From NCBI RefSeq assembly GCF_000317675.1, contig NC_019776.1:1302001-1366000 (forward strand): a stretch of 64,000 bases of DNA, given 5' to 3'. Origin of the DNA: Cyanobacterium aponinum PCC 10605. GTDB taxonomy: Bacteria > Cyanobacteriota > Cyanobacteriia > Cyanobacteriales > Cyanobacteriaceae. A model generated the notes under the pieces. The model worked only from the letters and a program-made list of their open reading frames with translations. It was not told the origin of the DNA and ran no database searches. The stretch's first letter is position 1; each line of letters opens with the position of its first letter. The translations under genes and the position numbers were made by a program. Shown piece after piece: positions 47,978-58,619 of this stretch.

Positions 47978-48016
47978 CAGGGTTCGGGGTTCGGGGTTCG
48001 GGGTTCGGGGCTTAGG
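47978..48016. repeat. Tandem 7-bp GGGGTTC-type repeat
   Basis: Four consecutive TTCGGGG units flanked by degenerate units (TTCAGGG before, CTTAGGG after). Located between rtcB and recA, with G-rich sequence able to form slipped or quadruplex structures in principle. Confidence 0.8.
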
Positions 48017-48065
48017 GTTTTGGGGTGGTGTGGGTTGAATATATTTAACGTCAGTTGCCCTTCTC

Positions 48066-48090
48066 CCCTTAAAAGGGGAGACACAGAGGG
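48066..48090. terminator. Hairpin between convergent rtcB and recA
   Basis: CTCCCCTT-AA-AAGGGGAG is an 8-bp stem in the gap between convergent genes. It lacks a good T-tract on either side, so a terminator role is only possible. Confidence 0.4.
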
Positions 48091-48155
48091 GTTTGCCCTC
48101 CCCCCTAAATAAGTGGGATAAAGGGGGTTTTGCTCTTTGCCCAGAGAGTTGTCAA

Positions 48156-49226
48156 CTACTCATCCATGTCAAAATTATCATCATCGGAATCATCCCCTGA
48201 ACTTCCGAAACTGACGTTATTAATCTCTAATTCAGCTTTGACTTTTTCCTCAATGGCCTCGGCAATTTCGAGATTTTCCTCTAAGTATTTGACGGCATTA
48301 TCTCGACCTTGAGCAATGTTATCACCTTCATAGCTGTACCATGCCCCTTTTCGGTTAACAATGTTGGTTTTTTCGGCTAAGTCTAACAAACAACCAATAC
48401 GAGAAATACCAGACCCAAAAATAATGTCAAATTCAGCTATGCGAAAAGGTGGAGCAACTTTATTTTTAGCCACTTTTACTTTTGCCCGAATTCCGTATTC
48501 CCCTTCGCTACCCTTTTTCAAGGTTTGAATACGACGAATATCTAAACGGACAGAAGCATAAAATTTTAAAGCTGTACCTCCTGTAGTTACTTCTGGACTG
48601 CCGTAGCTAATACCGATTTTCTGACGTAGTTGGTTTAAAAAGATGACTGTTGCTCCAGATTTACCAATATTTCCCGCAACTTTTCTTAATGCCTTACTCA
48701 TCAAACGAGCTTGTAAGCCTACTTGTAAATCTCCCATTTCTCCTTCTATTTCTGCACGAGGCACAAGAGCGGCAACGGAGTCAACTACAACAATATCTAC
48801 GGCGGAACTACGTACTAATTGATCGACAATTTCTAAAGCAGATTCACCGTTGTCAGGTTGAGCTACAAGTAAATTGTCAATGTCCACTCCTAAAGCGGCA
48901 GAGTAAGTAGGATCTAATGCGTGTTCTGCATCTACAAAGGCGGCGATGCCACCAGCTTTTTGAACTTCTGCGATCGCATGAAGGGCAAGGGTTGTTTTAC
49001 CTGAGCTTTCAGGACCATAGATTTCAATAATACGACCTTTAGGCAAACCGCCACCGAGGGCGAGATCCAAGGTTAAAGCACCGCTAGAGATGGTTTCTAC
49101 CTTCATTTTTGCGGCATCTCCAAGACGCATTATTGAGCCTTTGCCAAAACTACGCTCAATCTGATTGAGGACGAGGTTTAATGCTTTTTCCTTATCGGGG
49201 TTTTGAGCCATTGTACTTGTAGCCAT
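48156..49226 (-). CDS. recA: Recombinase RecA
   Basis: 356 residues. Walker [18 protein letters not shown] at about 70, VDAEHALDP, the L2 region [14 protein letters not shown] and Walker [12 protein letters not shown] are conserved. The acidic C-terminus ([12 protein letters not shown]) is typical. RecA catalyses homologous strand exchange. No LexA-box-like site was identified upstream. It converges with rtcB. Confidence 0.97.
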   Translation of the reverse strand: MATSTMAQNPDKEKALNLVLNQIERSFGKGSIMRLGDAAKMKVETISSGALTLDLALGGGLPKGRIIEIYGPESSGKTTLALHAIAEVQKAGGIAAFVDAEHALDPTYSAALGVDIDNLLVAQPDNGESALEIVDQLVRSSAVDIVVVDSVAALVPRAEIEGEMGDLQVGLQARLMSKALRKVAGNIGKSGATVIFLNQLRQKIGISYGSPEVTTGGTALKFYASVRLDIRRIQTLKKGSEGEYGIRAKVKVAKNKVAPPFRIAEFDIIFGSGISRIGCLLDLAEKTNIVNRKGAWYSYEGDNIAQGRDNAVKYLEENLEIAEAIEEKVKAELEINNVSFGSSGDDSDDDNFDMDE

Positions 49227-49828
49227 AGGTTTTTTCTGCTGTCTAACTCTCTCAATGATAATGTAATTTTTTTCTCTATGTGACCTTTATTTCAGTCTCA
49301 ATATTTTTGAATTTTATCTTATTTGGTACATAGGTATTGTCCTTCTATCTTAGCTTATTTTTTCCCAAGCAAAAGATTTTTATGGTTCTTTTTTTGAGTT
49401 AGATGTTATGGGGGGATGAGGGGAGAGGGTGAGAGGAGGAAATTAACTCTTAACTCTCAATTTTTAACTGAAATTTATTCACTATTCACTATAAACTATT
49501 TACCTTTGCCCCTTGCCCTTTGACCTTTTTTCTTTGTCCCTTAACTCAAAAGTTTCATATCGACCTCAGTTCGGTTTAAGAATATTGGATAAGGGTAGGT
49601 GTCAGGTTTCAGGTTGCAGGTTGCAGGTGTTGAGAGAAAGTAATAAGTAACGAGTAATGAGTAATAAATAATGAGTGTTCGGGGTTTTTAATTCCTAATT
49701 CTTAATTATCAACTATTCACTATTTACCTTCGCCCATTGTCCTTTTAAATTTTCTCCTTGCCCTTTGCCTTTTTCTCCATCATTCATAGATGAAAATTTA
49801 TCCCGAACTCAGGTATATCGAACAGAAG
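49227..49828. other. Intergenic region with family 1 repeat and A/T-rich tracts
   Basis: 602 bp between recA and the split kinase gene. Repeat family 1 copy B occupies 49563-49814. The rest is AT-rich with stretches like TAATGAGTAATAAATAATGA and CTTGCCCTTTG, of the kind scattered in this genome. The recA promoter was not identified. Confidence 0.45.
49563..49814 (+). repeat. MITE-like repeat family 1, copy B
   Basis: Starts ACCTCAGTTCGGTTTAAG and ends TTTATCCCGAACTCAGGT, imperfect inverted repeats. A block of AGGTTGCAGGTTGCAGGTG (an inverted ACCTGCA array) lies near the left end. Opposite orientation to copies A and C. Confidence 0.65.
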
Positions 49829-52759
49829 TTAAGTTAATAATTCTCGAATTTTGAGATTTAATTCTTTTAGCCGAATCGGCTTACTTAAATACATATCTGC
49901 CCCTGCCTCTAAACATTTTTGCTCATCTCCTTTCATGGCTAGGGCAGTTAACACAATTATTTTACATTGATCTAAAAGGGGATTTTGGCGAATGATTTTA
50001 ATTAATTCTATGCCCGAAATATTTGGCATTTGAATGTCTGTAATGATTAAATCAGGATAGTGAGTATTGAGAATATTTAAGGCTTCTTCTCCGCTATTGG
50101 CACAGACTAAAGAAAATCCATTAGCTTCTAAATAACTGTAAGTGGTAAGCAGATTAGGACAATTATCATCCACTAATAAGATAGATATTTGTTGATTATT
50201 TTCTCCTTGAGAGTTTTGTGAAAGGGAATCTTTTGATTTTTGCGAAGAAATATTAGTATCGAGTTGATTAATTTCATAGGGAAAATCGACCATAAAGCAA
50301 CTACCAACCCCAAACTCACTGCTTAATCCTACTTTTCCTCCATGTAAATCAAGAATTTGTTTCACTAGAACTAATCCTAAGCCTGTACCCTCAAACTGAC
50401 GATTTAATGAAGCATCTAATTGTACAAAAGATTGAAACAGTTTACCTATATGTTCTTTTTTAATACCAATTCCCGTATCCTTAATGGCAAAACGCAAATA
50501 GTTTTTCGTTCTCTCTTTATCTTCTTCTGAAATTACTGACACTTTAAGAGTAACTTTTCCCCCTTCTGGAGTGAATTTGACAGCGTTATTAAGTAAATTA
50601 ATTAAAACTTGACCTGTACGTCTTTCATCTGCCATAAAAGGAGTTAGATTTTCAGGAATCTGGCTAGTAATTGTGATATTTTTTTTCAGGGCTTGTTGTT
50701 TAACGAAAGATAAACTATAAGAGCATATTTGTTTGACATTCAAGGGTTTTATGTCTAGCTCCATTCGATTGGATTCAATTTTGGCAAGGTCGAGAATATC
50801 ATTAATTAAGGAAAGTAAATGAGAACCTGCGGTTTCAATGGTTTTAAGTGCTTTACTTTGTCGAGGATTGATCTCACCATATACTTGATCTTGCAAAATT
50901 TCAGTCATGCCTAAAATCGCATTGAGAGGAGTTCGCAATTCATGACTCATATTGGCTAAAAACTCACTTTTAGATCTATTAGCTATTTCTGCTTTTTCTG
51001 TCGCTATTTGCAATTCTTCATTTTTTTGACATAATTCTTCTTGAGCTTTTTTCTCTTCTGTTATGTCGCTATTAATCCCCACCAGAGTAGCAGGATTTCC
51101 TTCCCTATCCCTTTGTATTTGTGCGATCGCCTTTATCCAACGAATTTCACCATCAGGGCGAAGAATGCGAAACTGGGCAGAAAAATCTCTTTTTTCTCGT
51201 AAAACCAAAGCAAATTTATTTTCGACGAGGGAAATATCTTCGTGATACACACAGGCAATGAAATCAGCGTAAGTGAGAGAAGATTGTCGCTCACCCATGC
51301 CAAAAATTTCATACATTTGTTGATCCCAGTGTAAACTAAAACTTTTAAGATCTAGCTCCCAAATGCCATAAGCTCCTGCTTTCAGAGCTATACGGAGGCG
51401 ATGGGTTAAATCTTTTAATTGATTTTCTGCTTTCAGACGCTTAGTAATATCTTGAACAATACCCAAAACACCAATTAATCGTCCTTGAAGATTTCGTAGA
51501 GGTACTTTACTGGTTTCTAAGCAAATATTCGTGTCATCAACTAAAGAAACATTCTGTAATTTGAATAAAAAACTATCTCCAGATCCGATCACTTGTAAAT
51601 CTTCTTCTTGAATCTTTTGAACAGTAATTTCATCCCAGAGCAAATCTGCATCGGTTTTACCAATTATCATTTCAGGATTATCAATATCCAAAATCTGTGC
51701 GGCCGCAGAATTCATTCCCTGATAAACTAACTGATTATCTTTCCAAAAAACCCCAATGGGTAAAGTTTTTAAGATGGTGTCCAGTAAATTTCTTGATTCT
51801 TGGAGAGCTTTTTCTGTATTAATTCTATCTGTAATATCTGTCGAAATTCCGCAAATACCATATACTTCTCCCGCTAAATTCCGAAGGGCAAACTTATTCG
51901 ATAAAAAATGCCGTTTTTCACCATCAGATAATACTGTTTCTTCAAATTGTAGCCTTCCACCAGACTCAATTAATTGTTGATCATTTGCCATAATGACATT
52001 CGCCATTTCTGGGGGAAAAATTGCCTTATCTGTTTTGCCTAAAATATCATCAGCTTTACATTTTGCACAATCTAAAAAGGCTTGATTAACTAAAATATGC
52101 TTTCCCTGTAAGTCTTTAACATAAATAACAGAAGGAGAATAATTGAGAATTGCTTGTAATTTTGCCTCACTGTCAAAGAGTTCTTGTTCAGTTTGTTTTC
52201 TCTGGCTAATATCTGTAAAGTAACCTAAGATTTCAATGGGTTTTTCTTCGCTATCCCGAATAACAATTAATTCATCTGAAATCCAAACATAATGACCATC
52301 CTTGTGACGCAAACGATATTCGTGGGTCATAGAATTAGAAATAAATACTTGTTCAATATTAGCAAAAACTCTGTTTTTGTCTTCAGGGTGGAGTAAATCT
52401 AGCCAAAGGGTAGGGTGATTAGTAAAATCAAGGGGGCTATATCCTAAAACTTGGGAAACTCTTTCACTAATAAAAGTACATTGATAATTATTATTGGGTT
52501 TTGTGCTGTAAATAACAGCAGGACAGGAGTTTAAAAGATAAGCAAAACGTTTTTTCAAGGCAATAATTTTTTGCTCTGCTCGTTTGCGTTCACTAATATC
52601 AATAATGGTGCTACGACTACGAATATAGTTACCATTATCATCAGTGATTATCTTAGTGCTAATGGAAACAGGCAGAATAGTACCATCTTTGATAATCATT
52701 TCCAATTCCGTATCTTTGATGTCGTTTAAGCATTCTTTTTGTTGCATTAGACGGAAAAT
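49829..52759 (-). pseudogene. Downstream half of a split PAS hybrid histidine kinase
   Basis: 972 codons from the first ATG (52747) after the IS605-type element. It begins in the middle of a PAS domain, then carries about four more PAS/PAC units (FRRAEQ-, SQRKQTEQE-type linkers), HisKA with phospho-accepting His in NMSHELRTPLN near residue 602, HATPase with GTGLGLVLVKQIL, and a C-terminal receiver with Asp in LIITDIQMP near 904. It may still be expressed as a truncated kinase. The N-terminal half is at 54561-56086; removing the insert restores one frame. Confidence 0.85.
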
Positions 52760-52767
52760 ATTATGAA

Positions 52768-54021
52768 CTACGCATTTCCGCTACGCTGAGAAATGCGTTT
52801 CTGACGCTTCTTCGCCCCAATTTGCCTCATGTTTCCACACTCGGTAGAGCTTGACGACTCTGCGTCTAAAGAGGCACGTTCCATACCCCTGATGTAATTT
52901 TCGATGACCATAGCGGCAGCAGTATCACGATTAGTAGTAAATCCACAGTTTTCGCACTTATGCACCCTCTCAGATAAAGATTTTTTCTTTTGATGTCCAC
53001 ATTTAGGACAAGTCTGAGAGGGTTTTACTTTGCGAGTAGGAATTTCTATGTACATTCCTCCTGCTTCTGTTACCTTATAAGCAATCATGGACTTGAGTTC
53101 TCCTATCCCTACATCTAAGATAGAGCGATTAAGTCCTGTTTTTTGCTTTTTACGTTTACTACCTTTTTTAGCTTTTTTGGTCATTCCCTTGATGTTAAGT
53201 TGCTCTGTACCGATGAAGCTATTACGGCTAACGATTTCTACCGATACTTGATGATGCCAATTGTGCCGTTGACGAGCAACTTTACTTTGAATTTTACCTA
53301 CGGCTTTAGCAGACTTTTTCCATCTACAAGAGGCTTTTATCCCTTTACGGGGATTTCTTTTTTTCCTAGCTTTCTTTGCAACTTTATTGATTTTTTGTTG
53401 AGATTCTTTTAAAAATCGAGGATTTTCGATAAAATTCCCCGATGAATCTGCTATAGCATCATTTACCCCAAAATCAAGCCCTATTACTCCCTTATCCGTT
53501 TGATAGCGAGTAGGGATACACTCTACCGTGATTGATGCGTACCATTTTCCTTGTTTGTACAGAATCGTACAGGTTTTAGGTTCACCCCAATCTCTAGCTT
53601 GTCCACGCATCTTAATTTCTCCTAAATTTGAGATTTTAAGCCTACCGTGCTTTCCGTTACTTAGAGCCTTCCATCCTGCTTTACAAGGATATGTCCATCC
53701 TCTGTAATGTCTAGCAGACTTGTACTTTGGATAACCCGACTTTAGTTTAAAAAATCGCTGAAAGGCAAAGTCAACACGCTTTACCGTTGCTTGGAGAGCA
53801 TGAGAACCTAGCTTCTTGTATTCTATCCATACTTCTTTAAACTCAGGTAAAGAATTTTGTTGCTCAAAATAAGTCACACTTCTACCATATCGCTTATATT
53901 GCTCCCTGCGATGAGTGATACACGCATTATAGAGATCCTTGTGCAATCTCCGCCAATAGTGCATTTTCTCGTTTTGAGCTTTATTCGGATATAGTCTAAA
54001 TGTAACTCTTTTTATAGCCAT
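52768..54021 (-). CDS. tnpB: TnpB RNA-guided endonuclease (IS605 OrfB)
   Basis: 417 residues with the RuvC triad intact: D183 (GLDFGVND), E273 (GTEQLNI) and D366 (TNRDTAAA). The zinc ribbon is C338-x2-C341...C356-x2-C359. The N-terminal OrfB_IS605 helix-turn-helix is present. TnpB cuts DNA guided by omega RNA made from the 3' end of its own gene and the right end of the element; the right-end hairpin overlaps the last codons here, as expected. Divergent from tnpA by 41 bp. Likely active as judged by residues. Confidence 0.9.
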   Translation of the reverse strand: MAIKRVTFRLYPNKAQNEKMHYWRRLHKDLYNACITHRREQYKRYGRSVTYFEQQNSLPEFKEVWIEYKKLGSHALQATVKRVDFAFQRFFKLKSGYPKYKSARHYRGWTYPCKAGWKALSNGKHGRLKISNLGEIKMRGQARDWGEPKTCTILYKQGKWYASITVECIPTRYQTDKGVIGLDFGVNDAIADSSGNFIENPRFLKESQQKINKVAKKARKKRNPRKGIKASCRWKKSAKAVGKIQSKVARQRHNWHHQVSVEIVSRNSFIGTEQLNIKGMTKKAKKGSKRKKQKTGLNRSILDVGIGELKSMIAYKVTEAGGMYIEIPTRKVKPSQTCPKCGHQKKKSLSERVHKCENCGFTTNRDTAAAMVIENYIRGMERASLDAESSSSTECGNMRQIGAKKRQKRISQRSGNA

Positions 54022-54062
54022 CTATAATCAAAAAGTTTTGCTAAGATATTCGTTATTATATC

Positions 54063-54491
54063 ATGCAGTTGGGGGATTGTGTATTGAAACCCAGAAAAAG
54101 CTCTCATAGTGTTTTTAGCGTTCACTTACATCTAGTTTTTGTCACTCATTATCGGAGAAAAGTATTAACAAAAGAAATGATTGTAAGACTAGGAGAAATG
54201 TTAGAACAAGTAGCAAAAAAGTTAGATTGCTTTATCTTAGAATTTAACGGTGAACCAGACCATGTACATATTTTGCTAGACTTGCATCCTAAAAATGCTA
54301 TCTCCACAGTCGTCGCTTGTCTAAAAAGCTCAACGGCTAGAATGCTAAAAAAGGAATTTCCTCAAGAAGTAAAAAAATACTATTGGGGGAAAGTGTCTTT
54401 CTGGTCTGGTTCTTATTACGTAGCTAGTACGGGTGGTGCGACTATCGAAAAGCTCAAAGAATATATAAAAAATCAGGAAGGGGGAAAATAA
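54063..54491 (+). CDS. tnpA: TnpA Y1 transposase (IS200/IS605)
   Basis: 142 residues. The HUH pair is in GEPDHVHILLDL (H67, H69) and the catalytic tyrosine in KLKEYIKNQ (Y134). The YYWGKVSFWSGSYYVAST segment is typical. It acts on single-stranded DNA hairpin ends, without target duplication. All key residues present, so it may be active. Its stop lies only 2 bp from the reading frame of the kinase's split 5' half on the other strand. Confidence 0.9.
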   Translation: MQLGDCVLKPRKSSHSVFSVHLHLVFVTHYRRKVLTKEMIVRLGEMLEQVAKKLDCFILEFNGEPDHVHILLDLHPKNAISTVVACLKSSTARMLKKEFPQEVKKYYWGKVSFWSGSYYVASTGGATIEKLKEYIKNQEGGK

Positions 54492-54493
54492 AA

Positions 54494-56086
54494 TTAGGTG
54501 TTGCTATCCTTCCCCAATCCGCTTACAGCTGAGATTGGGGACTGCCGCAACGGACGTTCAAAAATAATACGACTTTTTTCGCTCAGAAAAGAAGTAAAAG
54601 GTTGTCCAATCATTTCTTCTCGACTGTAACCAAGCCATGTTAATTCTGTGTCATTAACTCGAATAAATTTTCCTTCTCGATCTAGGGAATGATAACCACA
54701 AGGAGCGTTATTATAAAGATCTTTAATATCTGCGATAACCTTCGTCTTTTCTGCCTCCTGTCTTTTTCTTTCTGATATATCAGTGAAGTGGCCCACAACT
54801 TCCATTGGATTACCAGAATCATCCCTAATTAAAACTAATTCGTCTCTAACCCAAACATAGTGCCCTTCTCTGTGACGTAAGCGATATTCTCGTTTCAGGT
54901 ATCCATGTTCAAATAAATCAGTAATTTCTGCAAAGACTCTTGAAGCGTCGTGGGGATTAATATTTTCCTGTAAAAAATCTTTTTTCTCTAGTAAATATTG
55001 AGGAGAATAGCCTAATAAATTTTCTACGCCCTTACTAACATAAGTATATTGATAGTTTTCTTCAATTTGTGAGCTATAAATTGTGGCGGGAGTGTTCTCC
55101 AATATAAATTTAAGACGTTCTCTCAGTTCTTGATTTTCTAATTCTATTTGTTTTTTTTGGGTAATATCTTTTGACACCCCCAATAAGCCGATAACTTGAC
55201 CCTGTTTGTCTTTTACTACGGATAAACGTAATTCTACGTGAACGACATTACCATTTTTATGGCGACAGGCAAGTTCTAGTTGATGATTTCCTCTTTCCAG
55301 TAAGACGGGAATTATATCTTTTGTTGGTGTTTCTGAGTCATAGTAGATAATACCTACTGGTTGACCGATAGCTTCATCTTTACCGTAGCCGTAAACTTCT
55401 TCGGCTCGATGATTCCAGTCGGTAATAATACCATTGATATTTGTTGCAATTAAGATGTTATCTGTGTCTCGCAGAATATTCTCCTGAAAGTATTTCCGAG
55501 ATATTTTGTTCTTGGATTTAAACGGTTTTTGTTGGGATATTTGAGGAAACGGCGATCGCTTCTTTTCTATAATTTGCTTAATTTCTGTGGCTATTTGCTG
55601 AGGGGATTGGGAAGGATTAAAAATAATTCCTCCTGCACTTTTAAGGATTTGTAGTCCCCTTTTGCCGTCTTCGGTTTGGGATGATAGTTTTATGGCAAAA
55701 GTGTTAATAGCCTGTTCTTGGGCGAAAGAATCTAAAAGAATATCATTGGGAAAATTAAAAGGAAGTGCGATCGCTTCTTCCGCATTAAGTCTTGTTAAAA
55801 CACCATCTTTAACGACGTATTTATGATTATTGGACAATAAGTATATGCTGCCCACTTCTATAGAGTTAGAGGTTGTTGGTTTGACTAACTGATAGTTATT
55901 GCAGTCTATAAAAGAATCTAAATCATAACCATCACCATATGAGAATGAAGAAGCACCATGTTGAGTAATAATTATAGAGATATTTTGAGCTAAAAATAAA
56001 GAAGATAAATTAGCTAATAACTCTTCAAAGTAATTATAATTTTCAAAAGAAATATTTGGGATGACCAAATAAAATTGCTCCATCAT
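54494..56086 (-). pseudogene. Upstream half of the split hybrid kinase, CheB-like domain plus PAS domains
   Basis: 530 codons; the last 22 (after KSRIIF) come from the insertion element. Residues 1-170 resemble a degenerate CheB methylesterase domain (IEVGSIYLLSNNHKYVV and DGKRGLQILKSAGGIIF) without the catalytic Ser near the N-terminus. PAS/PAC units follow (about 200-320, 325-440, 455 on). Joining CGTATTATT at the left junction to TTCCGTCTAATG at the right gives KSRIIFRLMQQ in frame, so the original protein had about 1480 residues. Confidence 0.8.
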
Positions 56087-56640
56087 TCTCTTCTCGCTCC
56101 ATGATTTTTTGATGGATTATCATTAATTTATATTATAGTAGATACTTGATTGATTGTAAAAAGTTGAACAACTATAACGTAGGATTGTCTTGGTGTGATC
56201 TAAAAATATAATTCAGAAAAGAAAACTTAATTTTCTATTTTTTCAAACAATGAAAATACATGATCATACCTAATTAGGGGTTAGAATTAAGATAAAAAAA
56301 TATGGACAAAAAAAGTATATAATTTGGGCAGTTAAGTTTTTTCTCTTTATTTTTATGAGAGTAGGCTAAGAAGTATGAATTTCAATTTTTATTAATTCTT
56401 AAAATGATTCAACCGCTTATCTGTTGCCTGTTGCTCGTTACCTGTGTTGTTCATCAGCCTACCACCCCTTGACGACTTAGATGCGTTCTAGCTTATTAGA
56501 CCTCTTGCAAAATAGAAATTAAAATAAAATGTGGACATTTTCATAGTGAATCTTATCACTGTTCCCTGTTTCTTCTTTCCTGACTTCTGAAAGAAGTCTA
56601 TTGATTTATCTGATTGCTTATCTTCACTGGTATCAAGTTT
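56087..56640. other. Intergenic region, no gene recognised
   Basis: About 550 bp between the kinase and cofH. GACCTCTTGCAAAA at 56499-56512 resembles terminal sequences of some cyanobacterial insertion elements, but no transposase or second end is present. The rest is AT-rich without notable structure. Confidence 0.35.
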
Positions 56641-57747
56641 ATGATTTTAAAGACGGTTTCTCCTTTTATTTCCTTTTCCGAGGGTGTTAATTTACTTCAA
56701 TCAAATCTTCAGGAGCATAAACAGTGGTTACAAAATACTGCTGATGAAATGAGACATCAACAAGTGGGAGATACAGTAACCTATGTAGTTAATCGTAATA
56801 TTAATTTTACGAATATTTGTGAACAACATTGTAGTTTTTGTGCTTTTCGACGTGATCAAGGAGAAAAGGGGGCTTTTTGGCTAGAAATTGAGGATATTAT
56901 TGCTAAATCAACGTTAGCGGTGGAAAAGGGAGCAACGGAAATTTGTATGCAAGGGGGTTTAAATCCTTTGGCAAAGGTTGATGGTAGCAGTTTGAAATAC
57001 TATTTAAAACTTGTTAGTGCAATCAAAAAATCTTTTCCTCAACTACATTTACACGCTTTTTCACCCCAAGAAATACAGTTTATCGCCCGTGAGGATGGTT
57101 TAACTTATGATGATGTAATTGTTGCTTTACGTGATGGAGGAGTCAATTCGTTACCCGGTACAGCGGCTGAAATTTTAGATGATACTGTGCGAAAAATTAT
57201 TTGTCCTGAAAAAATAGATAGTCAGACATGGATGGATATTATCTCTAAAGCCCATCGTTGGGGATTATACACTACTAGCACAATGTTATGTGGTCATATT
57301 GAAACTTATGAGCAGGAAATGTTACATTTGACAAAAGTGCGATCGCTTCAAGAATTAGCTTTAGAAAAAGGTTATCCTGCCAGAATTACAGAGTTTATTT
57401 TGTTGCCCTTTGTGGGGGAATACGCTCCTCAACCCCTAAGAAAAAGAGTCGGTAAAATTCAACCTGATTTAGAGGCCACTCTCAAATTAACAGCCGTTGC
57501 CCGTTTATTTCTCGGTGATATTATTCCCAATCATCAGCCCAGTTGGGTTAAATTAGGTTTACATGGTGCAATAGAAGCTCTTTCATGGGGTTGTAATGAT
57601 ATTGGTGGTACTCTTATGGAAGAGCATATTACCACTATGGCTGGTGCAAAAGGTGGTACTTGTTTGGAAGTTAAAGAAATACAAGATGCGATCGCATCTA
57701 TTAATCGCCCTTTCCGTCAAAGAAATACCCTTTATACCTTAGTTTGA
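56641..57747 (+). CDS. cofH: FO synthase subunit 2 (CofH), radical SAM
   Basis: About 368 residues from ATG 56641; a TTG at 56614 is an alternative. The radical-SAM cluster motif [10 protein letters not shown] is followed by [12 protein letters not shown] and LHAFSPQEI, the CofH/MqnE-like pattern. CofH transfers a tyrosine-derived radical to the flavin precursor during synthesis of deazaflavin FO, a photolyase cofactor in cyanobacteria. cofG is not in the window. Confusion with MqnC/MqnE is possible, but the overall length and motif fit CofH. Confidence 0.88.
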   Translation: MILKTVSPFISFSEGVNLLQSNLQEHKQWLQNTADEMRHQQVGDTVTYVVNRNINFTNICEQHCSFCAFRRDQGEKGAFWLEIEDIIAKSTLAVEKGATEICMQGGLNPLAKVDGSSLKYYLKLVSAIKKSFPQLHLHAFSPQEIQFIAREDGLTYDDVIVALRDGGVNSLPGTAAEILDDTVRKIICPEKIDSQTWMDIISKAHRWGLYTTSTMLCGHIETYEQEMLHLTKVRSLQELALEKGYPARITEFILLPFVGEYAPQPLRKRVGKIQPDLEATLKLTAVARLFLGDIIPNHQPSWVKLGLHGAIEALSWGCNDIGGTLMEEHITTMAGAKGGTCLEVKEIQDAIASINRPFRQRNTLYTLV

Positions 57748-57764
57748 AAGGAGAATATCTAATT

Positions 57765-57970
57765 GAACCTAAGTTCGGAGTTAGGAAAGAAGTGTCAGGT
57801 TGTTGTAGGTGATGGAGGGATGAGGGGATAGGGGGAAGTAGGGGCGAATGGCCATTCGCCCGTACAGGAGCAATGATTGTTCAGAGTTTTTAATTCTTAA
57901 TTTTTAATTTTTGATTATCAACTATTCACTATTCATTATTCACTATTCACCTTTGCCTCTTGCCCTTGGT
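57765..57970. repeat. Degenerate family 1-related repeat with 20-bp palindrome
   Basis: Begins AACCTAAGTTCGGAGTTAGG, resembling the family 1 end, followed by a GTGTCAGGT element. It contains the perfect palindrome GGGCGAATGGCCATTCGCCC at 57842-57861, a sequence recurrent in cyanobacterial genomes, and ends in TATTCACTATTCACCTTTG-type tracts shared with copy B. Confidence 0.5.
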
Positions 57971-57980
57971 GTGAGAAAAA

Positions 57981-58619
57981 TTAGACTAACTCATTTTGAA
58001 TTGCCCAGCGAGATAATTCTGTGCGATTATGTAAACCTGTCTTGTTTAACATATTAGACACATGACTTTCTACAGTTCTTTGACTAACACCTAATTCTTG
58101 AGAGATTTCTTTATTAGACAAACCTCTAGCCACCAGATTTACAACTCTAGTTTCTGTGGGGGTTAATTCTACACTTTTTGGTACTTGAATTCTTAGAGCC
58201 GGGTCAATTTTTTTCTGACTGCTTCCCATTAAGCGCATTGTTTGATTTAGTGTTGACTTTACTTGGGCGACTAATTCATCAGGCTCAAAAGGCTTCACCA
58301 TATAAACATCTGCCCCTTGAGTTAAGCCTTTAATTCTGTCTTTACTTTGCCCTTTTGCTGAGAGAAAAATAACAGGTAACCATTCTAAACTCGGATTTTG
58401 TCTGATTTCTTGAACGAAGTTATAACCATCCATTTCAGGCATCATCACGTCACAAATGATTAAATCTGGAGTGTCTTGTTCAAGAATTTTTATTGCTTCT
58501 CTACCATGATTAGCTGTGATTACTTCATAACCATTAAATTCGAGATAGTCTTTGACTAATAGAATTAGGTTAGGATCATCATCTATAAGGAGTAATTTTT
58601 TAGTTTCTGAGTCTTTCAT
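57981..58619 (-). CDS. LuxR-type response regulator (Rre1/Ycf29-like)
   Basis: 212 residues. Receiver domain with acidic D13-D15, phospho-accepting D57 (LIICDVMMPE), and the Lys in VYMVKPFEPDE; a LuxR-type helix-turn-helix at about 145-205 (LTPTETRVVNLVARGLSNKE, VSQRTVESHVSNML). The order and linker resemble cyanobacterial Rre1 (plastid Ycf29), a NarL-type regulator. The resemblance is from memory. No cognate kinase gene adjoins it, apart from the split kinase 1.9 kb away. It is transcribed toward the degenerate repeat. Confidence 0.8.
   Translation of the reverse strand: MKDSETKKLLLIDDDPNLILLVKDYLEFNGYEVITANHGREAIKILEQDTPDLIICDVMMPEMDGYNFVQEIRQNPSLEWLPVIFLSAKGQSKDRIKGLTQGADVYMVKPFEPDELVAQVKSTLNQTMRLMGSSQKKIDPALRIQVPKSVELTPTETRVVNLVARGLSNKEISQELGVSQRTVESHVSNMLNKTGLHNRTELSRWAIQNELV

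Larger units (their letters stand above)
52760..54560 (-). mobile_element. IS605-type insertion sequence (IS200/IS605 family)
   Basis: Complete element with divergent tnpA and tnpB, as in IS605, read left to right on the minus strand. Left-end hairpin CCCCAATC/GATTGGGG at 54512-54540 and right-end hairpin ACGCATTTC/GAAATGCGT at 52770-52798, with similar loops. Boundaries are uncertain by 5 bp because AAAAT occurs at both junctions (52755-52759 and 54561-54565). It interrupts a hybrid histidine kinase gene. Confidence 0.85.

Noticed and set aside
47978-48016. Possible CRISPR array from the short tandem repeats
   Set aside because: Units of 7 bp have no spacers and no cas gene is in the window. 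The ACCTGCA blocks elsewhere fail the same test.
49829-52747. Complete histidine kinase beginning at 52747
   Set aside because: It starts mid-PAS next to an IS605 element and joins in frame with the upstream half.
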